Assembly: GCA_018292915.2 (NCBI GenBank)
Contig: JACVVK020000171.1
Location: 724,501-788,500, forward strand
DNA length: 64,000 nucleotides
Reading direction: 5' to 3'
DNA from: Batillaria attramentaria
Lineage: Eukaryota; Mollusca; Gastropoda; Batillariidae
This document shows, piece after piece, positions 36,122-46,470 of this stretch. Numbering within the stretch: position 1 is the first letter of the stretch; the number at the start of each line of letters is the position of its first letter. The position numbers and the translations under genes are program-made. A model generated the notes under the pieces. It saw only the letters and a list, made by a program, of their open reading frames with translations. It had not been told where the DNA came from and did not search any database.

Positions 36122-37270
36122 TGTCGTCATTCCCACATAAAAAGATCTCACGTCAAATCGTGCGTAAGCGGGGTTCTCTCTGCATGTTCCCGCTGCACCA
36201 ATTTTATGCAGCTGAGCGAAAATGAAATAACATGGGGGGGGGGGGGGGGGTCTCCTTTACGACAAGTGTGAACGAATACGTAAACCTACATCATTGACAA
36301 AAACAGCAAATCCCTCCCTCCCTTCCCCCGACATACACACAAATATCTGGCTCCACAACCGTTACTTCTTTCAATCATTTAGTTCAAATTGAGTCAAATT
36401 CTCGAATATCGTTGAAACGTTCCGGAAAAAAACAAAACAAAACAATAAAACTCCTATGTGGGCAAAGTGAATCCTAAAATTTAAATGTGAAGGCTACCAT
36501 ATGTTGGGCTATATCAGGGGCAGATCAGTTAGTGTTGAAGGTGAGGGGGAGGGGGGGGGGCTGATTTTTTTTTCTTTGGGGGTGGGGGGGGGGGGGTATG
36601 ACGGCAAGGTGGGAAAGTTCACCCCTTTAAGACTCAAAGCAGCCAAGCATATAAACGCTTAAACTGAGTCGGAAATTGCAAATGGTAAACATGTCATCAT
36701 AGTTACTTTTTTTTTTGGGGGGGGGGGGGGGTCGGAACCCAAGGAAACCCCAAATCCGCCCCTGTATATATATCCTCTCCCATGCCCCTTCCTCAAAAAT
36801 ACAACTAACAACACCACCAACATCAGTCAACAACAAACAACAACAACAACACATGAAATAGAACAGAAATAGAATGAATTTACATTAGATGAAATGAAGC
36901 AGACACTGATGTACATCTATATCTGAGATGATATTGATCATAGTAATTCAGCATGTCACTTCTCAGACGCAGTCTCATGTATACCTCAGTTCTTACCTGC
37001 ACCAGTGTTTGAAAAGCGAAGCCACGGATCTGTCCTGTGGTGCGTCATTCTGAACTTGAGACAGACACTGTGCCCACACCGGCAGGGGTGGTGGCTGCTG
37101 GGGTGGGACGCCTGCCCCTCCCCCACCGGCATTCCCTCCCTGGGGACCGCTCGGGCCGCTGCCCACGGGGAGTGTGTTGGGGGGTGGGGAAACTGTGTTT
37201 GTCGCTGCTGGGACCGGTGGTGTTGTTGCGGCAGTGCTAGCTGGGGTTCTTGCGATGACTAAGGCAATGA
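21995..37270 (-). CDS. Putative GPI-anchored protein with a duplicated 10-Cys domain (8 exons, 5' exon missing)
   Basis: Minus-strand exons: 36997-37270, 33913-34061, 31383-31533, 29006-29149, 27094-27237, 25950-26092, 24568-24724 and 21995-22412. All junctions are GT-AG and phases chain without conflict to a stop at 21995-21997, giving about 526 residues. The first exon starts mid-codon inside a hydrophobic stretch (VIALVIA) like the end of a signal peptide, so an upstream start exon exists but was not located. A Pro-rich linker leads to a domain with ten cysteines over exons 1-4. Exons 5-8 repeat the design: Pro-rich start, then ten cysteines. Paired exons align (DLCQSFQG with EFCDGFEG; NLQC..WC..FSQ with NAQC..EC..YSQ). 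A Ser/Gly/Asp-rich stalk and the C-terminal hydrophobic tail SSLALVAFSALSC, after small residues (GGSAAT), suggest GPI anchoring. No named family is recognised; function unknown. Confidence 0.85.
23361..23427. repeat. (AT)n array, left
   Basis: About 33 AT units abutting the foldback element. Confidence 0.97.
23426..23718. mobile_element. Foldback element with about 140-bp arms
   Basis: The left arm starts AGGGGAAGTAAGTAAAGC and the right arm ends GCTTTACTTACTTCCCCT. The arms are essentially perfect complements apart from G/C-run length, with a loop of about 10 bp at 23567-23576. No coding frame. Its left edge is an (AT)n array; a second (AT)n starts about 60 bp past its right edge. Confidence 0.95.
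23780..23844. repeat. (AT)n array, right
   Basis: About 32 AT units. Confidence 0.97.
25176..25796. mobile_element. 0.6-kb TIR element with GAACCTAGTTCG-rich interior
   Basis: The ends GGCCGTTCTTAACCGGGCG (25180-25198) and CGCCCGGTTAAAAACGGCC (25774-25792) are inverted repeats with one mismatch. The interior is full of TTCGGCGAAC and CGAACCTAGTTCG variants. Non-coding, between two exons of the GPI-protein gene. A design like the 22947 element (many short palindromic words) but a different sequence. Confidence 0.75.
26130..26535. mobile_element. Palindromic MITE, copy 2
   Basis: Second member of the 17331 family. It starts GATCTACGCTCC, ends GGAGCTCAGATC and is flanked by TTAAG on both sides (26125-26129 and 26536-26540). 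Inserted in an intron, 38 bp from a coding exon. Confidence 0.85.
26640..26720 (-). mobile_element. LINE 3' tail, reversed
   Basis: ATTCAAATTCAAATTCAAA followed by CTTTATTGTC is the reverse of the tail type seen at 19555. Confidence 0.5.
27255..27690 (+). pseudogene. LINE 3' end (zinc-finger-like C terminus of ORF2)
   Basis: Plus-strand translation near 27285-27400 gives DDELHIVMECPIFQAERRSF, the usual H-x-x-x-x-CP region at the C terminus of many non-LTR ORF2 proteins, then a stop and a 3' UTR ending GGAGATAAAGGAATAAAATA. It begins right beside a coding exon of the minus-strand gene. Confidence 0.7.
28507..28541. repeat. (TTA)n microsatellite
   Basis: About 11 TTA units just upstream of a SINE-A insertion. 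Confidence 0.93.
28560..28718 (+). mobile_element. SINE-A, full copy
   Basis: Complete head and tail, flanked by the perfect 14-bp duplication CTCTTGACAAGCTG (28546-28559 and 28719-28732). Confidence 0.93.
28925..28970. repeat. (GA)n microsatellite
   Basis: About 22 GA units, 36 bp from a coding exon of the minus-strand gene. Confidence 0.95.
29165..29782 (+). pseudogene. LINE 3' end with (ATTG)n tail
   Basis: Encodes a typical reverse-transcriptase C terminus (LPSGRGLRVPKCRTKRTHQS, then FIPSIINILN) to about 29387. A 3' UTR interrupted by (TG)n (29392-29470) follows, then CATGGGATAATAAAG and (ATTG)n at 29717-29780. 5' truncated. Confidence 0.82.
29958..30453 (-). mobile_element. SINE-D, full copy, minus strand
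   Basis: A SINE of about 495 bp. The tRNA-like head, read on minus, has CCCGTAGTGTAGTGGTTGGC and GGGTTCGAGTCCCAGCCG. The long body shares CATAAATATCCCGGCATTAA and TCGGCTGTGTGGCAACAGC-like segments with 55850-56352. A T-rich tail on the plus strand equals the poly-A end. The flanks GTCGTACATC and GTCATACATT suggest an eroded target duplication. Confidence 0.85.
30560..30628 (+). mobile_element. SINE-A 3' fragment
   Basis: GTTGCCCCGTATGTGGTAGA to ACGTTAAACC and a C run: the 3' end of SINE-A only. Confidence 0.65.
30640..30875 (+). mobile_element. Interspersed repeat E, 5' truncated
   Basis: Homologous to 17735-18000 (CAATGTTGTTTACACTTTG, ATCGAGTACGC, GATCTGTGAGCATAAA), without the tRNA-half insert found in that copy. 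Confidence 0.75.
30890..31350 (+). mobile_element. SINE-B, plus strand
   Basis: Head GTGGTCTAGTGGTTAAGAC and GGTTCGAGTCC, body as at 18148 with an extra stretch at about 31045-31105, and LINE-like end GAGCGCCTATATTAATGCG. Confidence 0.85.
31578..31899 (+). mobile_element. SINE-C
   Basis: A third short interspersed family: GAGCGGTGGTTTAAGAGG head, a central CGCACTTCCCCC segment and a 3' AACAAAGTAGT tail. Possible direct repeats ACAAAGAAAC flank it (31568-31577 and 31900-31909), though these are low in complexity. A truncated relative is at 19047-19145. Confidence 0.65.
32333..32510 (-). mobile_element. SINE-A, full copy, minus strand
   Basis: Complete reverse copy flanked by CAAATTGAAT (32323-32332 and 32511-32520). 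Confidence 0.92.
32610..33140. repeat. C runs, C/T-rich tract and (CA)n
   Basis: C run at about 32612-32634, a strongly C/T-biased strand at 32940-33060 and (CA)n at 33076-33139. The plus-strand frames here are low complexity. Confidence 0.85.
33556..33885. repeat. (CT)n and (GTGC)n/(GT)n arrays beside a coding exon
   Basis: (CT)n at 33559-33587, then GTGC repeats from 33756 and about 43 GT units to 33885. The array ends 28 bp from exon 33913-33061's neighbouring splice donor, i.e. just downstream (minus strand) of exon 33913-34061. Confidence 0.85.
34070..36990. other. Intron of the GPI-protein gene, no further gene seen
   Basis: Between exons 33913-34061 and 36997-37270. Contains (GT)n at 36050-36116, several G runs (36234-36250, 36580-36596, 36717-36731) and a poly-A tract near 34510. 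No exon or protein remnant was recognised. Confidence 0.5.
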
Positions 37271-39660
37271 CTGAAACGAGTTGAAAAACGTTTGACAACG
37301 AAAGCAACAAAAAGTAATTCGTACTCACGACGGACCCGAACAATGAAAGGTCAACCCGGCAACTACAGGGAGGGGGTAATCAAAATTGACGACCGGCTTT
37401 TTCCATTGGTATGCTGCTTCAAAAGTTTCAAGTCGACTACGGCTTGCTATCATTTAAGGCCGTTATTTTAAAACATGAGCATATACGCGTCTTTAGGTTG
37501 TCTCGGTCTGTTTCGAGATTATTACTAGACTCCAGAGTGCAGTCCCTTTTCGGCGGGGCGTGAAAATGTGACTGCTTACACCCAGCGCCATTTTCAAAAA
37601 TGGCGAAATTTTTTTAGAAAAGCGAAGACTTGTATGTCATATGAATCGATTTGAAAGGAAGTCTTGAATATCCGACCACTTTTCGTTTGGGCAAAATCTT
37701 TGCCAGCGGACAATTATTGTTGCGCTTTGATGGCACTGTTTACGTGGTACACTGATCCAACAGGATGTGAGTAAACGGCAAGGGGGTTGCACTCTGACAG
37801 GCCAAGGTGTTGCACTCTACTGGCAAGTATTATTGCACGGTGCAGACGATCACGTACCTGCCTTGTGGTGGAATAAGAGACGATTACAAAAGCATACACA
37901 CCCGTGCTCTAGGACTGAATGTAATAATAGATCTGTCCATTCAGACAGAGACATGTTATGTATGTCTCTGATTCAGAAACACGCCTACTTTCACTCTGGA
38001 GACAGCCTGCCATTACTTGCGCCATTGAGGATCCCTCTGGGTTCAAAGCTGGTCAAGGATGACATAGTGCGCGACCTTGTGTTTGAGAGCACCGAGACAA
38101 TTTAGGCGCATCACGGTAGCGCAGTGAGCGCCATTTCCCCACCGTGCACAGAGGTACTTTCCACTGAAAGACTCTGTGCTCCAGAGAGTGGATTATTACC
38201 TGCAAGAATAATCTCCCTTGCCGCAAAAAGCACGCATTTTTTCGCGGCGGAGCACAAAGCTGCCACAAAAAATTATTGATTGCTGCGGGTCTATGTATGC
38301 ACGGGGGACTACTCATGCAGGTGAAAATCTCGAAACAGGCCGAGAATGTACTGGTGATGGGGAATGCGACAGTGTTCACCGCTTCTGTGCACACTGTGAA
38401 ATAGCACGGGGGCCTCAAAGTTGTTCGCAACTATCCAGTTTCCTTGTCACCGAGTAATTTGATTTTTTCCCTCCTAGGCATTACTAAGCTCAGCATGGTT
38501 TCGGTTAGCCCGAGCTGGCGTCGTCCTGGGGGCCAAGAGTAGTGTTAGGACCCCGGAACGGGAATGGGTTATTTCGGTTCCCTGAAGGAGGTATCGACCA
38601 AGAAGGGGAAGAGCATTAGATGTTTGAAAGTTTCAGTTGCGTCTTTTTAACCGTGTTGGGGAGTTCGAAGGCGGGAGAACCTCTAAATGTTGGCAGCACA
38701 CATTTTGAATCCAGGAAAGATTTCTGAGACGCCAGACACAAGTGGCCCGCATGTCAACCTCAGTCTGTTAAACTGATCAGGATAAAGATGAAACACACTA
38801 TGGAGGAATGGGCGTTTCGGAGATTTGAGAGACTTGGACTTCGTGTACACACAACAAACACGCAGATTTCGATCATGGCCGCGTCCCCAAATTTCTTCAG
38901 AACAGCGAACTGCCGATGGGAGCCAAACAGTTTATGGTGGCTTTCCTCTTTGTCCGGCCCCTTCTTTGATATCATCCTTCGGTGTTCCCGATTACGCAGA
39001 GGTGTGTGTATTTGTACGCACAAAACTCTTAAATTGTGTGTGTGTGTAAGATGGTTTATTTGGGTTGGGTTCCCCACATCCTGTGGTTGGGCAGGATGCT
39101 GGGGTCCCCGCTCTCTTACTGCCATGGTCTCTGTTGCCTGCAGGGAGACAATGCGGGTTTTTTTATTTTATCAGTCTTTATTTTCGCGGGTTGTTGCTGC
39201 CCCCCCCCCCCCCCCGTTATATTGTAAAGCGCCTAGAGCCAGCCCCTGGGTTAGGCGCGTTAAAAATCTCCACTATTATTATTATTATTATAAATTAACG
39301 CACAAATTTGAGAGCAGCGCGGCATAGGGGATGCACGTATTTCGTCCGACAAACAGTATTTGTTCCAACACTCTTCCGGAAACTCGATGAACAAAAAGCG
39401 ATCTGTGTCTAACAGCGGACACTTGAATACTTTCGTAAACAACGACAACACCAAATGGTTTTGGCTTTCAGACTTAAGACCATGGACCCTCAAAATCTAC
39501 AAAAAAAGGACCCTAAAAATATGGAGAGAGGGTTCTGAGGACCCTTGTGGTTTTGACTCACAGGGAACACTGCCACTACATGGTGGGAAACCTTAACCAA
39601 AAGCTTGAGCTACCAACCAAACCATTCTCACAAAAAGTTACAGTACCACGTTAAAAGGGC
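37271..39660. other. No gene located; LINE tail and possible promoter of the minus-strand gene
   Basis: The missing start exon of the minus-strand GPI-protein gene should lie here or further right. A GTGAGT donor-like site reads on minus at about 37321-37328, but no ATG-led exon of the right phase was found before it. AGACTCCAGAGTGCAGTCCC at 37530 also occurs at 22748, so it is an interspersed repeat. 39220-39293 (TTGTAAAGCGCCTAGAGCC, then (ATT)n) is a LINE 3' tail. Confidence 0.45.
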
Positions 39661-40060
39661 TAATGCAACCATTTTATTCTCACAGATCGTTCTGAGCTGA
39701 TTTCGTGGTACATGTATCTATCACCACACCAGTTAGACACCTGGACAGTGACAGCGTTTGTAATGCTGGCAATAAGCCAACACAAGCGTACTCGATAACG
39801 CGGCGACCACACTGAGCGCCCCAGTAGTGTAACAACAGTAGAATTTGAATGTTCGCTCGCGCAAAGCGGTGTACACAACATTGTATCGCATTAAGGGCTG
39901 TACTAATCGTCAAGATAGAATATTTCGAGCATACAGGCGCACTCATGAGCGAAACTGTTGCAAAACATCAGTTGGCTTAGTAAAGATGGACTTAGCCCGT
40001 TCCTTCTGCTGAAAACTGGTGTCTGTTGAAATCAAGGTAAACATCGAGGGGCTCAACATG
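39660..40060 (-). mobile_element. Interspersed repeat E, minus strand, uninterrupted
   Basis: The most complete copy. It lacks both the MITE and the 32-bp tRNA-half insert of 17190-18000 and serves as the empty-site reference. Confidence 0.75.
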
Positions 40061-40579
40061 GTCAGCAAGGCGATACTGTAACTGACACTGACATTTCTCG
40101 GAGGGGGAGGGGGGAGGGGAGGAGAGAGAGAGAGAGAGAGAGACGCTGGAACTTCTACCGATCTGTCATGATCACTCAGTACAAAGTATTTCCTTGTTGA
40201 CGCCAAAGATGGTCCGCAAACACAGTGACTAAGAAGTGCTCAAGCAAGACTAGTAGCTCCCCCCCCCCACCCCCCAGTCAGTTACGCTGCCCCATTGGTA
40301 AATGACTCCTGCGGTCTTCAAGACGATCTGTCACGTCTTGCAGTGGTAGGTCACGCCCACCTCAAACGCAGCCTCAACAAGATGAGACTGTTTTCAGCTT
40401 CATAGCTTAAATCCCTCCGTCGCCGGCGTATTCGCATTTTGCCATTAAACAATCGTATTTCTGTCATTACAGCTACAGCTTTATCCGGCTGAGCGAAGAC
40501 AAGTTAAAACCATGTCCCCATCCCAGATGATAGTGTTGAATCAAGGTGGAAATCCTAAACACCAGTACTAGGGCAAACT

Positions 40580-40800
40580 TGGTTTCGTCTTTGCTAAACC
40601 AACTCGTGTTTTGGAACAGGTAAGTGCGCCTGAACGCTCGAAGTACTCTATCTTAGTGATTAGCACAGCTCTAAATGCAATACAATATTGTATACAGTTT
40701 GCTCGAGCGGTCGAACATGCAAATTCTAGGACCGTAGTTACACTACTGCAGCGCTCGAAGTGGTCGCCGCGTCATCGAGTACGCGTCATCCAGCTCGGCC
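40580..40800 (+). mobile_element. Interspersed repeat E, 3' truncated
   Basis: Matches the first half of the family (CAACTCGTGTTTTGGAACAG, CATCGAGTACGCGT). It lies inverted relative to the copy 500 bp to the left. Confidence 0.7.
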
Positions 40801-40809
40801 ATTCAGTCT

Positions 40810-43800
40810 CGCAGAGGAGAGAATTACCCTTGTTGGCCGTACCAGGGACTTTTGGCCGTACCAACCTAGAAATGAACAGGCAAAACCCGCCATTTTGGGG
40901 CAGACCCTCCATTGCCGGATCTAATCGATATTTCCTTACATTTTTGACGTCACCACATTTTGAAGCTGACGAGAAAGAATGAAGAAGAAGAAAAAGAAAA
41001 AAAAAAAAAAACACTGACATGAAATATTTTCCATTCCCTTTCTGTGTTCGCGACAGACGTTTGTGAGGGCGGTCAAAATACCACAGTATGGAGGAAAAGC
41101 CCGGGGGAAACGGCACAAAACCAACAGCAACGGCGCGAAGAAAAAGTCTGCTGACACTATAAACATTCTTGCCGAAGACAGATATCTGAAATGCTGACCT
41201 CTTTGGGAACCATGAGAAAAATGATATCAATGACGCCGCGTCTTTCAGTTTCAGCTCAGTTCCCTTTGCCCCCTCCACCCCCCCCCCCCCACTCCACCCC
41301 CTCCCTTACCTTCCCCATCCTCACCCCTGCAACACACCCTCCCTACCCCCTGCCCCCATCCCAAAACACCTCAAGTACCCCCCCCTCCCCCGATCCTGCC
41401 CCCTCCCCCCCCTCCCCCCCTCCCAAAAAAAAGTCACCACGAACAAGAAGCATGTCCATGCTGATCTCCGCCTCTAATCTGACAGCAACTCTTGTCCAAG
41501 TTCTTCTGTCCACGCGTCCCAGGATTTTACCCTTTCCCTCGCACGGACGCGCGAAATTCCGCTAGGACCTGTGCTCCTCGGCGGCACAGCGCTCTATGTC
41601 GTGCACGATTGCACTCTAGCTCTATGTGCACTAGGAGGCATGTGCCATAAAGAGGGGGGGGGGGGGGGAAAGGTGTGGAAACTTGGTGAGGATAGATGCG
41701 GTATACGGAAACACGGGTGTAGACGAAAAGTTGCAGCATCTTTTCATATCCGTGCCAAGGATTACCGAACAAGCTCAAAGCCATTGGAAATGCAAATACG
41801 TCAGTGCATCGGTCACGCGTTGAAGGTAGCGGATGACGTAACAGACGCCCCCCTGACACGATAGCGCAGTTGTCAATTTCTTTCTTAACAACTGTTGGGC
41901 CGTAAGCAGTCTAAGTCATGGAGAACGTTAAAGCGTTTTTGTTGTTGTTGTTGTTGTTTTTCGGGGGGGGGGGCAATAAACATGGAGCATTCCTGTTTGT
42001 CTGCCCGTTTTGGGCCTGAAAATTCACTGAAAAGAACCTTTCACCAAAAAGCATTACCAAACAGAAATGTCCACGCATCCAGTGCTGTACAGAAGGGCAG
42101 AAGCTGAAGAATTCAGTGTTGTGACTGGCGCTGTGTACTGTTTGTTGGGTCCAGGAGCAAGAAGAAAGAGCGGAGAGCTGCATGTACAGTGGCGCTGATG
42201 GCATCCCTACCGTGGTCAGTTAAAAGGGACTAATCGCCAGTCAAAGCCATGACGCTTAGGCCCTGTCTTTAAAAAGTGACTGTGGATTCAATGTTTGTGC
42301 CCCCGTTTTTAGCTGGCGGCCACCACTCCAGCACTTGCCTGGTCACTCACACACTGGTCTGGACACTGACTTGTGTCATTGACTCATGGCCAGCTCCCTC
42401 CCTAACCTTACCTCCCCCCGGCGTCATCAACCTTGGACCCTAAACGGAATAAACTGAACTGGCAGTTGTCACTGGTGTTGTCATTGTCTGTTTCACTCTG
42501 ATACAAAATCAGTCTCAAGTTCTCCTTCTTTGGTTACTCATTAGCCTTCATCCTTGCCAGGATTCTGACGTAAACTTTGCGCGTACTGGTTAACCAGTTT
42601 TGTCCCAGCGTCTCCTCCAATTCGGAACGGGATTTTTCACATGCACACTTGATATTGTGCGCTCGTGTGTACACGAAGGCGAGACGGGCACCGTAAACGA
42701 GTCGACACGTAAATTTGACTCGACTTGGTAAGGAAACAACCCCAATTCCTGCCCACCGGGGTTTTGAACCAGGCAGCTCAAGATCCGAAGTCGCATACCT
42801 TAACCACTACACCAAATCGCCCGTGTATGCAACAAAAACAAAAACAAAACAAAACAAAAACCCAGCAACGATCACAGAAAACAACTACTACTACTGCCAC
42901 TTATAAAATAATAAATAAATAAAGAAGGAAATAAATTAATAAATAAATGAATAACGTAAGAGTAAGAGAGATAAAAACAATTGAATTAAACGGATAAAGG
43001 TTTTAACATGTGGTTTAGTGTGAATGAGCATTGCTTTAAAAAAAAGCCAAACATTCTATTACCATCTTTGTCTTTTAAGCAATGAGATCAACAGATAGAG
43101 CAACAATGAAGTGGTAAGATCCCGCCCCCACTTTCTGACAGCGCGAGTGAAAAACAGCGAAAAACAAAAACTGCCATAATTTTGCTATGAAGAAAAGTGA
43201 CTCACAAAAGGAACACTGGTACTTTGGAAAACTGGTACATACGCATAATTGTTACTTACTTACTAACTTACTTACTTACTTACAACAACAACAAAAACGT
43301 AAATAATACTAACTACTTACGAATATTTCTTATACGAAAACTGGTATTAAAAAATAGAACATAGCTGAACAGGAGTAAACTGACTTCAGGGACAAGCGAG
43401 TGGCATCAACACTTGAATATTGCAAAAACTGGACTAACGTGATTCGGCGAAAATTATATTTAAAAAAAATGAACTTCAAGGAGGAAGAAAAGAATTTTTT
43501 TAAAAAAAGTAAAAGGAAAAACCCTGATCTCACCTGATAACAAAGCACAGGACTTCATCTTCCCAGTTGTTTATAAACCGGATTCGGCAGCTGTCAGAAT
43601 GTTTGCTTTCAGATGGACTGCGAATACCTGAGCAGACGACACAAGACCGACTGGTTTCGAGCGGGCCCACTTTCTCCTCAGTCGCCGACAGCGCACGGGG
43701 TTCGTTGGTTTCTTCCAAACGACAGTTCGCATTGAGGGGCAATACAGCGCGAATTCGTCAAACGCCAAGGAGCAGTGACATGACGTCACGCGCAGTGTCT

Positions 43801-43900
43801 CAACGCACGCGCACACCAGTAGGATGGAGAGTTGGTGACGTGTGCGCGCCTCTGCCCTTTCAAGGGAAAGGTTGTAGGGACCTTTAAACGAGTTTTATCG
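40810..43900. other. No gene seen
   Basis: C-rich tract at 41265-41430, G runs at 41656-41670 and 41963-41974, and a reversed tRNA-like SINE head at about 42735-42830 (on minus GATTTGGTGTAGTGGTTAAG and GGTTCAAAACCCC). The rest is unique-looking AT-rich sequence with no supported exon. Confidence 0.45.
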
Positions 43901-43908
43901 GTGTTTCA

Positions 43909-43910
<2 letters not shown>

Positions 43911-43984
<74 letters not shown>

Positions 43985-44110
43985 GAGAGAGAGAGAGAGG
44001 GTGGGTGGGTGGGTGGGTGTTTGGGGGTTTAACGTCTTTTCCCACCACATAGGGTGATATCAAAGACGGGGCAACGATGTGTTAGAGAGAGAGAGAGAGA
44101 GAGAGAGGTA
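43911..44110 (-). mobile_element. (GT)n, (GA)n and SINE-A 3' fragment
   Basis: (GT)n at 43911-43981 and GA tracts surround a reversed SINE-A 3' end (44000-44079: GTTTAACGTCTTTTCCCACC, GATATCAAAGACGG). A 12-bp stretch TGTTAGAGAGAG borders it on both sides. Confidence 0.75.
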
Positions 44111-44705
44111 ATTCATACCTTGACTGACTCTTTGTGCCGTTTGTCTGTAAGGTGAAGTTTTTTCGTGTTATTTTCTATTCAGTGCATTTCAGCCTTTGCC
44201 GGCTTTAAAAGCGAATTTATGGATATGGATTTGACGCACTAAACCTTTTAAAGTTTGTGAACACGTAAACTGTGGCTTTTGATACTGCGAACTTGTTTGC
44301 CTTTATAAGCATGCACTGATCAACATAATTATAGCTCGGCGGGCCGCTCTGAATGAAAATCCTCGAGGAAAACAAAGAAGGTCGTCCGAACTAGCATCAT
44401 CATTGCCTCCTTTGACCCTTGACCTCATGTGATGAGTATACTTCCACACGTATTTGTTCGCAGTCCTTAAACTGTACAAGCGCATTACGATTGGTTGAAA
44501 CGACTTGTCCAAAAGAAAGCCTGTGTCAGTGATCAGCTTTTCTGTAGTCAAAATAGTCCCGAGTGTTTCCAGTGCTACTCCGCCGCTTCAACAGTAGCAC
44601 TGCCAAAACAGAGCGCTTCGATACAGTGGCATCGAGTGTTTCCATTTTCAAATTTGAGTCGCACCGAGTGTTTCCAACGGACTTCGGTCTCAGTGTCAGC
44701 ATGAA

Positions 44706-45130
44706 AATGCAAAGGGTTGGTGGGTGTTCGGGAGTTTTAACATCTACTACTCTACAGTGCAAAGGTTGGGTGGGTGTTTGGGGGTTTTAACATCTACTAT
44801 TACAATGCAAAGGGTGGGTGGGTGTTTGGGAGTTTTAACATCTACTACTACAATGCAAAGGGTGGGTGGGTGTTTGGGAGTTTTAACATCTACTACTACA
44901 ATGCAAAGGGTTGGTGGGTGTTCGGGAGTTTTAACATCTACTACTCTACAATGCAAAGGGTGGGTGGGTCAGTGTTCGGGAGTTTTAACATCTACTGCTC
45001 TACAATGCAAAGGGTGGGTGGGTGTTTGGGAGTTTTAACATCTACTACGCATACTACAATGCAAAGGGTGGGTGGGTGTTTGGGAGTTTTAACATCTGCT
45101 AGGCATACTACAATGCAAAGGGTGGGTAGT
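44706..45130. repeat. Minisatellite, nine units of 48-54 bp, resembling a SINE-A tail
   Basis: AAAGGGTGGGTGGGTG recurs at 44711, 44761, 44809, 44857, 44905, 44955, 45009, 45063 and 45117. Each unit continues with TTTGGGAGTTTTAACATC. The SINE-A 3' end read in reverse (GGGTGGGTG, TTTGGGGGTTTAACGTC) is nearly the same, so the array probably arose by amplification of a SINE end. Confidence 0.9.
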
Positions 45131-45169
45131 TTAACCATGCGAGTTTACGTGTGGTGAGAGCAAACATCG

Positions 45170-46200
45170 TCAAAACTTTTTAAGCGGAGTAGCACCGGAA
45201 ACACCGCCTCCATTCTGACTACACCCCGTGTCAAGTTTCTCGGCACAGCGCTTCCGAAGACGGTTGACCAAAGTTTTTCACTGCCAGCTGTTAACCGTCC
45301 ATGTAGCCTATCCACAGCCTGGGAACTCCGCGGCCCAGATACACATCAGGATACCGGTAACGCTCTAAAAAACTGTGTTCAAATTCACATGGGTTGTTTT
45401 GACGGACACCACGTAAGAGGGCGTGACGACAATACAACGTTATCTGTGGATGTGTTTTCGAGATTGGCGGGGTCAAGTTCGGTATGTTTTTTGTCCTTGG
45501 ATCGAGTCATTACCTCATCCCGCAGTAACACGACTCAACCCAGGGTAATTCTGAATATAGACGGCAAACAGCCACTTATTTTATTTACATTCCACTTCTC
45601 CAGTTTATTTTCTAATCTAAAATACATAGCAGTGCCGCCCATGTTATGAATGAGTCAAAATTATCTATGCTTTCACTTTTCCTGGGAAAGTCAGCTTCCA
45701 TTTGCAGAATGTCAAGACAGGGCCGTAGTACCCGGATCCGGCGGTCCGGCGAGCGCCGGACCAATAATTCCGTAAAAAGAGAGAGAGAGAGAGAGGGGGG
45801 GGGGGCGAAGAACATATTTCGAATAATATACGGCCTTTTGAGACGACCTCATATTTTTTTTTATATTAACATGTTGCGCGACCATACTTTTTGTTCCAGT
45901 TTGTTTTTGTATGCTGTTTCTATTATTCTCGCTTATTTTTTCCTACAAGTGTCTTTGCAATGAACGATTGTCATTTGGGGGCAGGAGCTGGGTATGGGAG
46001 GGCGTGTGGGCTGCCGCCGGACCAATCCTGAGGAGCCTGCTACGGCCCTGCAAGACCAATTAGAACCAGCACGATACCTTCTTTGTCTTCTTCCGCTTGA
46101 CCACTCAGATGTCAATATCAACTCAGGCGGCAGTTAAAATCTGACCACCAAATGAAAACTGCGTGTTGTGAAGCCCTGCCGTGGTCTAGGATGCGTGGAC
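45170..46200. other. No gene seen
   Basis: Unique-looking sequence with a GA tract and G run at 45780-45806. Short open frames have no recognisable similarity. Confidence 0.45.
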
Positions 46201-46428
46201 GGTGGGTGACAACTGGCAAGATCGAGCGAACTTGACCCCTTCAGTCAAAGAACGCAGACGACAAGGCAGAAAGGGCGCCAACAATGACGTAAACAAACAT
46301 GCAGGAGCAAGGGATCACGTGAGACGACCGCACTTGAGGAGAGAGGGAAAAAAGGACAAAAGATCCAAGGAAAAGCGGGCGCAGATCCCCAAGCCAACCT
46401 GCAGGGGCTGTGGGATTCACAATAATCG

Positions 46429-46435
<7 letters not shown>
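46200..46435 (+). pseudogene. Possible LINE ORF2 C-terminal remnant
   Basis: Translation gives a basic stretch ending CRGCGIHNNRC after an NWQDRANL string, loosely like the W-rich, Arg-rich, zinc-knuckle end of some non-LTR ORF2 proteins. It runs into (GT)n at 46432-46468. Weak. Confidence 0.3.

Positions 46436-46470
<35 letters not shown>

Noticed and set aside
38788..39327. 179-residue plus-strand frame
   Set aside because: It contains LINE-tail sequence (TTGTAAAGCGCC, (ATT)n) and a C run; no initiation context or domain.
44706..45130. CRISPR array
   Set aside because: Units are directly adjacent with near-identical full length and no unique spacers; the context is eukaryotic. It is a minisatellite.
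45389..45649. Short open frames around 45.3-45.6 kb
   Set aside because: No recognisable domain, no paired exon, not distinguishable from chance.
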